7,013 nucleotides of DNA from Gemmatimonadota bacterium (lineage in GTDB: Bacteria; Gemmatimonadota; Gemmatimonadetes; Gemmatimonadales; GWC2-71-9), in assembly GCA_027294815.1 (NCBI GenBank), contig JAPULP010000232.1:1-7013 (forward strand), given 5' to 3'. The notes beneath the pieces were generated by a model that worked only from the letters and a program-made list of their open reading frames with translations, did no database searches and was not told where the DNA came from. Shown in pieces: positions 1 through 4,150 of this stretch. Numbering within the stretch: the stretch's first letter is position 1; every line of letters begins with the position of its first letter. The position numbers and the translations under genes are program-made.

Positions 1-713
1 GAGAAGAACGGACGAGCGGCTTCACCCGCCACGCATCTGGCCAACCGCGTCTTACCCGTCCCGGGTGGTCCCACCAGCAACACACCCTTGGGGAGCCGGC
101 CGCCCAGCCGCTGGTATTTCGGGGGATCCTTCAGAAACTCGATGATTTCCTGCAGCTCGCCTTTGGCTTCGTCGGCGCCCGCGACGTCCGCAAACGTCTG
201 CTTCGGGGTATCACCCGTGAGGAGTTTGGCCTTGGAACGTCCGAACTGGAACGCACGGTTGCCACCCTGTTGGACCTGCCGGAAAAAGAAGATCCACAGG
301 CCGATCAGAATGATCCACGGCAGCATATTCAGGAAAATGGTCCCAAACGACGGCCGCGGAATCTTTCCGGTGATCTCGACTTCCTCCTCTTCGAGCCGGA
401 CCAGCAACTGCTCGGAGTCTTGGATCGGGAGCACGACGCTGAACTCCTGAACGCTACGGCCTTCCATCACGATCGCGCGTTTGAAATCACCCTCCACAAA
501 CTTACCGTCGGTCATCTCGACGGTTGCAACGTTGCCGTCATCCAACTGTGCGCGAAACGTCGTGTAGGGGATTTCCTGGTGGTCGTCCCGTCTTGAAACG
601 GTCATTTGATAGAACGCCACCGACAGGAGCACGATGAGCATCCAGAACACCAGATTCTTGCTCGTCGAGTTCCAGTTCAATTTGCCCTTCGGTGGCGTAG
701 ATCGGTCAGCCAT
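1..713 (-). CDS. ftsH: ATP-dependent zinc metalloprotease FtsH (N-terminal 237 residues, cut by window edge)
   Basis: FtsH is a membrane-anchored AAA+ protease that forms hexamers and degrades misfolded membrane proteins and short-lived cytosolic regulators. Only the N-terminal part lies here. The ATG at 713-711 starts MADRSTPPKGKLNW. Transmembrane segment 1 is at about residues 21-38, the extracytoplasmic domain at about 40-120, and segment 2 at about 124-144. The AAA domain then begins with TFADVAGADEAK (173-184) and a Walker A GPPGTGKT (215-222). Walker B, the second region of homology and the HExxH zinc site would lie beyond the edge. A GAGGA Shine-Dalgarno (725-721), inside the last hpt codons, sits 7 nt before the ATG and supports this start. 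The hpt stop is only 3 nt upstream, so translation is probably coupled. One oddity is Arg223 directly after Walker A (GKTRLARC), where FtsH usually has a hydrophobic residue (GKTLLAR/K). The family call is near certain. Confidence 0.96.
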   Translation of the reverse strand, partial: MADRSTPPKGKLNWNSTSKNLVFWMLIVLLSVAFYQMTVSRRDDHQEIPYTTFRAQLDDGNVATVEMTDGKFVEGDFKRAIVMEGRSVQEFSVVLPIQDSEQLLVRLEEEEVEITGKIPRPSFGTIFLNMLPWIILIGLWIFFFRQVQQGGNRAFQFGRSKAKLLTGDTPKQTFADVAGADEAKGELQEIIEFLKDPPKYQRLGGRLPKGVLLVGPPGTGKTRLARCVAGEAARPFF

Positions 714-716
714 TCG

Positions 717-1241
717 CTATTCCTCAATAGTCCCTATATGCGGCAAGTGCCGAAAGTCTTCTGCGTGATCCAAACCATAGCCCACCAAGAACGCGTGGGG
801 TGCATCGAACCCGACAAATCGCGGCTCGACCTCCAGATGCGGGGCCCTCCGTTTGTGAAGCAACGTGCACGCCGCGAGGCTCTTCGGGTGCCGCTTACGT
901 ATCGAACGACAAACATGATTCAGCGTGTTCCCAGAATCGACGATGTCATCGACGACCAGGATGTGCCTCCCCGCTAGCTGGGTCTCCGGATCATATAACA
1001 AACGTACCGCCCCCGACGAGACCTTCCCAGTGCCGTAGGACACGGCGACGAGAAAATCCACTCTGTGCGGCCTCGAGATCTTCCTGACCAAATCGGCGAC
1101 GAAGATGAAACTGCCCTTCAGCAGACCGATGACGAGGAGCTCCTCACCGTCGTAATAGCCAGCTATCTCGCTGCCCAACTCCGCAACGCGCCGCGCGATC
1201 GTCTGCTCGTCGAACACCACACGGGCGATCTCCCGTCCCAC
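717..1241 (-). CDS. hpt: Hypoxanthine(-guanine) phosphoribosyltransferase
   Basis: This cytosolic purine-salvage enzyme joins hypoxanthine (and usually guanine) to PRPP, giving IMP or GMP and pyrophosphate. The 174-residue length is normal for bacterial Hpt. Visible motifs are the loop-I LKGSF at 41-45, a flexible-loop region SYGTGKVSSG at about 68-77, the PRPP-binding signature ILVVDDIVDSGNTL at 94-107 (acidic pair D98-D99), and a C-terminal purine-site segment VGYGLDHAEDFRHLPHIG. The start is a GTG at 1241-1239 that follows the tilS TGA (1244-1242) with no gap. That in-frame TGA rules out any longer start, and the family-like segment ARVVFDEQTIARRVAEL begins five codons in. A weak GAUGAGG in the tilS tail may serve as ribosome site, so translational coupling to tilS is likely. 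It sits between tilS and ftsH, as in Bacillus and many other bacteria. Confidence 0.96.
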   Translation of the reverse strand: MGREIARVVFDEQTIARRVAELGSEIAGYYDGEELLVIGLLKGSFIFVADLVRKISRPHRVDFLVAVSYGTGKVSSGAVRLLYDPETQLAGRHILVVDDIVDSGNTLNHVCRSIRKRHPKSLAACTLLHKRRAPHLEVEPRFVGFDAPHAFLVGYGLDHAEDFRHLPHIGTIEE

Positions 1242-2609
1242 TCAGGGTGCCTCATCGGGCGCGACTTCGAGCAGAATCGCGGCATCACCCTCCGCCGGCA
1301 CGGCCACGCCGGACCGGCAGATGCCCGGTAACCAAATGACGCTTTCGCCACGGGTGAGCAATGGGAACGATCGCCGCTGCGAACGCGGAATCCGCTGCTC
1401 CATCAGGACGCGACTTACCCTGCGGTGACCGACACCTCCCAATGGCATGATCCGGTCGCCCGGCTCCAATCCGCGGACTTCGCCCGGCCCTTCGGTCACC
1501 CACGTGACGGCCGCATCTCGCGCCGGCGTGCCGGCGCGGCCACGGCGCCAGCGAATCTCCCACTTCCCCCATTTTACGCGCCCGTCGTCGCCGTCGCCCC
1601 AGCGCACTGTTGTACGGTCGGAGGCCACCTCACGTTCCTTTAATATAAAGATCCGCAGCCTCCCGAACGCCGTTTCTGCCACCCAATGCTGTCCCAACTC
1701 GAATCGCTTGCCGCTCGCAGCGCGACGCGCAAACGACCAAAGCCTGGCGGCCCGACGCGGCCCGACGACGCAGCCGGCTTCCCGGGCCGCCGCGCGGAGG
1801 AGTGCCTGGGCCAGGGGCCCGTCGTAGCGAAGCAGCCCGGCTCGGTCCACCTCGGCCACACCGTGTGCCATTTGGAAATCGACATCGGGGAGCGCGCGCA
1901 ACGCGACCGCCCATGCCGCTCGGTCGTCGGCCGCATGGCGGGCAACATCCAATAGGTGGCCTTCCACCTCGTCACCAAACCGATCGCGAACCACCGGCAA
2001 CAGCTTGCCGCGAATCCACGAACGGTGGTGCCGCAAATCGACGTTGGCCGGATCGGCGTGCGCCGGGTGACCCTTTCCCGACTCGTTGAGCCAACCCTCC
2101 AGCTCCGCCTTTCGGAACGGCAACAGCGGTCTCACCAACCCGTCGGGTCCAACCGGCGCAATGCCGGCCAGCCCAGCCAAGCCCGTGCCCCGAAAGAGTC
2201 TGAACAGCACCGTTTCGACCTGATCGTCAGCGTGATGGGCGGTGAGGAGATACCGCGCGCCGAGCCTTTTCTGCCAATCCCGCAACTCCCCATAGCGGGC
2301 CCGTCTGGCCTGCGTTTCCGACGCGTCCGCCCCCAACCGCAGCACCGACAGATATCCTCGAAGCTCGTATTGCACCGCCAACCCCAGCACCTGCTCGGCC
2401 ACGTCGGGACTCTCTTCCGCAATACCGTGATCGACATGCACGACGGCCAAGCGCAGCCCGAGACCGGGACCCACGCGAGCCATGAGATCGAGCATGGCGA
2501 CCGAGTCCGGGCCTCCGCTCACGGCAAGCAACGCGAGGCCGGGGTCGGGGAAGAGGCCAGACGCGTGGACGTGGTTCACGAGACGGGAGGCTAGGTTGTT
2601 GTCTTGCAT
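1242..2609 (-). CDS. tilS: tRNA(Ile)-lysidine synthase TilS
   Basis: TilS uses ATP and lysine to convert C34 of the CAU-anticodon tRNA-Ile to lysidine, which changes both its decoding (AUA) and its charging; it is usually essential. From the ATG at 2609-2607 the protein has 455 residues, a normal length. Seen: the N-type ATP pyrophosphatase P-loop SGGPDS (31-36), VVHVDHG (56-62), the HHADDQVETVLFRLFRGTGL segment (125-144) typical of TilS, the basic SWIRGKLLP (197-205), and a C-terminal TilS domain with LEPGDRIMPLGG (381-392) and GHRRVSRVLMEQRIPR (394-409). The frame stays open upstream to a possible start at 2927, but those 106 extra codons read through tandem repeats (ASPASPASP) and overlap terB, so I reject them. 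No convincing Shine-Dalgarno precedes 2609; the leader is pyrimidine-rich. A slightly later start is possible but must lie before SGGPDS. First gene of the tilS-hpt-ftsH cluster. Confidence 0.95.
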   Translation of the reverse strand: MQDNNLASRLVNHVHASGLFPDPGLALLAVSGGPDSVAMLDLMARVGPGLGLRLAVVHVDHGIAEESPDVAEQVLGLAVQYELRGYLSVLRLGADASETQARRARYGELRDWQKRLGARYLLTAHHADDQVETVLFRLFRGTGLAGLAGIAPVGPDGLVRPLLPFRKAELEGWLNESGKGHPAHADPANVDLRHHRSWIRGKLLPVVRDRFGDEVEGHLLDVARHAADDRAAWAVALRALPDVDFQMAHGVAEVDRAGLLRYDGPLAQALLRAAAREAGCVVGPRRAARLWSFARRAASGKRFELGQHWVAETAFGRLRIFILKEREVASDRTTVRWGDGDDGRVKWGKWEIRWRRGRAGTPARDAAVTWVTEGPGEVRGLEPGDRIMPLGGVGHRRVSRVLMEQRIPRSQRRSFPLLTRGESVIWLPGICRSGVAVPAEGDAAILLEVAPDEAP

Positions 2610-2634
2610 ATGGGCGAAAGATAGGGGGAGAGCA

Positions 2635-2679
2635 GGAGAGGCAGGAGAGGCGGGAGAGGCAGGAGAGGCAGGAGAGGCA
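2635..2679. repeat. Five tandem copies of a 9-bp unit (GGAGAGGCA)
   Basis: Plus-strand units at 2635-2643, 2644-2652 (final base G), 2653-2661, 2662-2670 and 2671-2679 are otherwise identical. A degenerate copy with one deletion lies at 2627-2634. On the minus strand this is a pyrimidine-only-like tract (TGCCTCTCC repeats) in the tilS leader, 26-70 nt before the ATG. Because 9 is a multiple of 3, the false upstream extension of tilS reads it as ASP repeats. Copy number of such arrays usually varies between strains. Confidence 0.93.
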
Positions 2680-2691
2680 GAGGGGGATGAG

Positions 2692-2727
2692 ATTCTAGAT
2701 TCTAGGAATGTAGATTCTAGATTGGGC
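2692..2727. repeat. Heptanucleotide repeat block, unit ATTCTAG
   Basis: Exact ATTCTAG units lie at 2692-2698, 2699-2705 and 2714-2720. Between them is an 8-bp imperfect unit (GAATGTAG, 2706-2713), and a half-matching unit (ATTGGGC) follows at 2721-2727. Read on the minus strand, each exact unit contains TAGAAT, a sigma-70 -10-like hexamer. The block is intergenic, between terB and tilS. Confidence 0.88.
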
Positions 2728-2741
2728 GGTCGAAATCTGAA
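2714..2741 (-). promoter_or_regulatory. Weak candidate promoter for tilS-hpt-ftsH inside the heptamer repeats
   Basis: On the minus strand, TTCAGA (2741-2736) lies 16 nt before TAGAAT (2719-2714), a 4/6 and 5/6 match to sigma-70 -35 and -10. It would start transcription about 100 nt before the tilS ATG. Because the hexamers come from a repeat, chance matches are expected; other TAGAAT copies lie at 2704-2699 and 2697-2692. Confidence 0.2.
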
Positions 2742-2782
2742 ATCTGAAATCTCGAATCTAGAATCTGCAATCTGAAATCGGG
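2734..2782. repeat. Heptanucleotide repeat block, unit AATCTGA
   Basis: Seven consecutive 7-bp units begin with AATC: AATCTGA, AATCTGA, AATCTCG, AATCTAG, AATCTGC, AATCTGA, AATCGGG, with no phase slip from 2734 to 2782. The first four bases are invariant and the last two or three vary. It follows the ATTCTAG block after six bases and runs to 9 nt short of the terB stop codon. Confidence 0.92.
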
Positions 2783-2791
2783 CGAAGCCCG
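2779..2791 (-). terminator. Short hairpin directly after the terB stop
   Basis: CGGGC (2779-2783) and GCCCG (2787-2791) can pair around a 3-nt loop, directly abutting the terB TAG. On the minus-strand transcript it is followed by AUUUCAG rather than a clean U run. It could attenuate transcription into tilS or protect the terB mRNA end. Terminator strength is doubtful. Confidence 0.3.
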
Positions 2792-3265
2792 CTAGTCGTG
2801 TCTCGGCTTCGCCTTCTTCCGGGCTTCGGAGAGATACGCCGGTTTCACGTCGAGCAGATGGCACAACTTCCGCATGAGGTAGGTCTCGTGCTGGGCGACG
2901 ACGCCGTCGGCGTAGACGAGTCCCCACATCGTTTCGAGCAATACCGTCTTTTGCGCGAGGGAATAGCTCTCGGTGATGAGGCGGGTAAACCGGTGCAAGT
3001 CGACGCCGCGACGACGCTCCCCGTCGGCGAACTCGATGAGCTGCTGTGCCGTTTCGGGTTCCAATCCGAAGTGGCGCTGTACCGCGTTTTCTAGATGCGC
3101 CCGTTCCGAATCGGCGAACTCGTCGTCGGCGTACGCGATCTCGAGCAGCAGGGCGCAGGCGGCGACTTGGAGTGAAGGGTGACCCGCGGTGGACTCCCCA
3201 CTCTCGTCAGCGGCCTCGGGGGCCGTCATTTTGTCGGAGAAAAACGACTTTAGCGCATCGAGCAT
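2792..3265 (-). CDS. TerB-fold (tellurite-resistance TerB-like) protein
   Basis: A 157-residue, mostly helical cytosolic protein resembling the TerB/TerB-like superfamily, whose members are small acidic metal-binding or scaffold domains. After a loose N-terminus (1-30) come two similar helical halves. Each carries a Y-A-D ... E motif: YADDEFADSE at 45-54 and YADGVVAQHE at 118-127, the second with the following helix TYLMRKLCHLLDV. This paired acidic pattern is the usual TerB hallmark. The C-terminus is basic (EARKKAKPRH). The ATG at 3265-3263 is preceded by a heptamer array rather than a clear Shine-Dalgarno. The gene lies 39 nt after the deiodinase-like gene and may be cotranscribed with it. 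Stand-alone TerB-like proteins often occur without other ter genes, so tellurite resistance should not be assumed; the precise function is unknown. Confidence 0.82.
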   Translation of the reverse strand: MLDALKSFFSDKMTAPEAADESGESTAGHPSLQVAACALLLEIAYADDEFADSERAHLENAVQRHFGLEPETAQQLIEFADGERRRGVDLHRFTRLITESYSLAQKTVLLETMWGLVYADGVVAQHETYLMRKLCHLLDVKPAYLSEARKKAKPRHD

Positions 3266-3269
3266 TCTG

Positions 3270-3318
3270 ATATAGGTCTAAGGTTTTAGGTTTTGGGTTA
3301 CTGGCTACTGGCCACTAT
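3270..3318. repeat. Seven-unit heptanucleotide array overlapping a stop codon
   Basis: On the plus strand GG doublets recur at exactly 7-bp steps: 3275, 3282, 3289, 3296, 3303 and 3310. Units are ATATAGG, TCTAAGG, TTTTAGG, TTTTGGG, TTACTGG, CTACTGG and a degenerate CCACTAT. The array begins 4 bp upstream of the terB ATG and extends into the last codons of the deiodinase-like gene, whose TAG (3307-3305) lies inside a unit. It fills the whole gap between the two genes. Confidence 0.88.
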
Positions 3319-3985
3319 TCAATTGCACTACGTCCTCAAAGCTCTTTCGCTTCAAGTCCGGGACCATGGCGCCCTCGGCAGGATACCCCACCGGAAAGAG
3401 AATATACGGCTTTTCGTTTGGTGGCCGGTTCAACAGTTCCGACAGGAACCCCATCGGGCTCGGCGTGTGCGTCAATGTCACCAACCCCATCGTGTGGAGC
3501 GCGACGATGAACAGGCCGCAAGCAATTCCTACACTCTCGTTCACGTAATAGTTCGTGATCTTGTCACTTGCTTCATCTACACCGTACGACTCTTTGAACA
3601 CCACCACGAGATACGGCGCATCCTCCAAGAAGGGTTTGTCGCCGGTGGTTCCCAGCGGTTCGAGTGCTTGGAGCCATTCGGGAGGAAAGCGGTTGTCGTA
3701 GTTCTCTCGTTCCTCTTCTTCTGCGGCTTCGCGAATGGCCTTCTTGAGGCCGGGATCGTCGACGAGGACGAACCGCCAAGGTTGGCGGTGGGCGCCCGAT
3801 GGGGCCGAGGCCGCTGCCTTGATGGCCAGCTCGAGGCACTCTCGTGGCGGGGCCTCGGTCGAGAAATCGCGAACGGAGCGGCGCCGGTTCATCCGTTCGT
3901 AGAACTCGCGTCCCCGCGCAACCGATTCGTCGGGAGACGCGCGCTCGGCTTTGTAGAGGACGAATTTGTACGATGTGGCGGCCAT
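3305..3985 (-). CDS. Nitroreductase-family flavoprotein, iodotyrosine-deiodinase-like
   Basis: A 226-residue FMN oxidoreductase of the nitroreductase fold. The closest pattern I recognise is iodotyrosine deiodinase (IYD), which reductively removes halogen from mono- and dihalotyrosines. FMN-phosphate contacts are RRRSVRDF (34-41) and PSGAHRQPW (62-70). The segment ESVGIACG (150-157) and the tail FPVGYPAEGAMVPDLKRK are IYD-like. The substrate triad known from mouse IYD (Glu153, Tyr157, Lys178) fits E92, Y96 and K117 with identical spacing. The Thr that hydrogen-bonds flavin N5 (mouse Thr235) fits T174 in THTPSPMG, also at exact spacing. No signal or membrane anchor is seen, so it should be soluble, unlike vertebrate IYD. 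The ATG at 3985-3983 has an AGGAG 5 nt upstream. Family is sure; IYD subgroup is strong; the physiological substrate in bacteria is unknown. It likely heads a transcript continuing into terB. Confidence 0.88.
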   Translation of the reverse strand: MAATSYKFVLYKAERASPDESVARGREFYERMNRRRSVRDFSTEAPPRECLELAIKAAASAPSGAHRQPWRFVLVDDPGLKKAIREAAEEEERENYDNRFPPEWLQALEPLGTTGDKPFLEDAPYLVVVFKESYGVDEASDKITNYYVNESVGIACGLFIVALHTMGLVTLTHTPSPMGFLSELLNRPPNEKPYILFPVGYPAEGAMVPDLKRKSFEDVVQLNSGQ

Positions 3986-3995
3986 AGGAGCTCCT
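3986..3995 (-). promoter_or_regulatory. Ribosome binding site inside a perfect palindrome
   Basis: The minus strand reads AGGAGCTCCT followed directly by the ATG of the deiodinase-like gene. AGGAG (3995-3991) is a strong Shine-Dalgarno at 5-nt spacing and fixes the start. The whole decamer is self-complementary. Confidence 0.8.
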
Positions 3996-4008
3996 GGGGC
4001 GAACTTGG

Positions 4009-4037
4009 ATTCTAGGGTGGTGGGCCATCTGCGGCAA
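4009..4037 (-). promoter_or_regulatory. Candidate sigma-70 promoter for the deiodinase-like gene
   Basis: On the minus strand TTGCCG (4037-4032) and TAGAAT (4014-4009) are separated by 17 nt, the optimal spacing. They match the -35 and -10 consensus at 4/6 and 5/6. Initiation about 7 nt downstream would leave a leader of roughly 15-20 nt containing the AGGAG. It would drive the deiodinase-like gene and perhaps terB and further genes. Confidence 0.5.
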
Positions 4038-4064
4038 ACGGTATACTCAGGCGGGCAGGCAGAC

Positions 4065-4116
4065 GGGTGGAGAGGGGGGCGGGGCGGGCCCGTCGGGGGA
4101 CGGGTGCGGGGTGGGG
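4065..4116 (+). other. G-rich tract with G-quadruplex-forming pattern
   Basis: On the plus strand, runs of three to six G follow each other with short gaps: 4065-4067, 4074-4079, 4081-4084, 4086-4088, 4095-4099, 4102-4104, 4108-4111 and 4113-4116. The last seven are separated by 1-6 nt, which meets the common G-quadruplex rule. The tract lies 35-86 nt before the amidohydrolase ATG and may be in its mRNA leader. The remaining divergent gap (3996-4150) shows no other clear site apart from the promoter and a lone TATACT at 4042-4047. Confidence 0.7.
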
Positions 4117-4141
4117 TGGCGGTCTATTCGTAATAGCTAAG

Positions 4142-4147
4142 AGAGGA
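4142..4147 (+). promoter_or_regulatory. Ribosome binding site fixing the amidohydrolase start
   Basis: AGAGGA lies 3 nt before the ATG at 4151 and is the only Shine-Dalgarno-like sequence next to a start here. It favours 4151 over the upstream in-frame GTG at 4067. Confidence 0.6.
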
Positions 4148-4150
4148 TCG

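Larger units (their letters stand above)
2690..2766. repeat. 13-bp inverted repeat formed by the two heptamer blocks
   Basis: AGATTCTAGATTC at 2690-2702 is the exact reverse complement of GAATCTAGAATCT at 2754-2766. The 12-bp AGATTCTAGATT recurs at 2712-2723 and can pair with the same right arm, so two alternative stem-loops compete. The pairing would form in RNA upstream of tilS. It may be a by-product of related heptamers in opposite orientation. Confidence 0.75.

Noticed and set aside
1956..2594. 212-residue plus-strand frame antisense to tilS
   Set aside because: It mirrors the catalytic half of TilS in a GC-rich gene; composition (Arg, Pro, Gln, His rich) is typical of a shadow frame.
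2792..3265. Tellurite-resistance operon
   Set aside because: Only a TerB-like domain is present; no TerC, TerD, TerZ or TerA-like genes in the window.
3293..4015. 240-residue plus-strand frame antisense to the deiodinase-like gene
   Set aside because: It is the complement of a clear family member; no domain-like sequence or ribosome site, and it starts within a tandem repeat.
4042..4047. TATACT as a -10 element for the amidohydrolase
   Set aside because: Good hexamer, but no acceptable -35 at 16-18 nt upstream (GGTGGG region); kept only as a possibility.
4067..4150. 28-codon N-terminal extension of the amidohydrolase from a GTG
   Set aside because: It translates the G-rich tract into Gly/Arg-rich sequence and would bury the signal peptide that begins at 4151.
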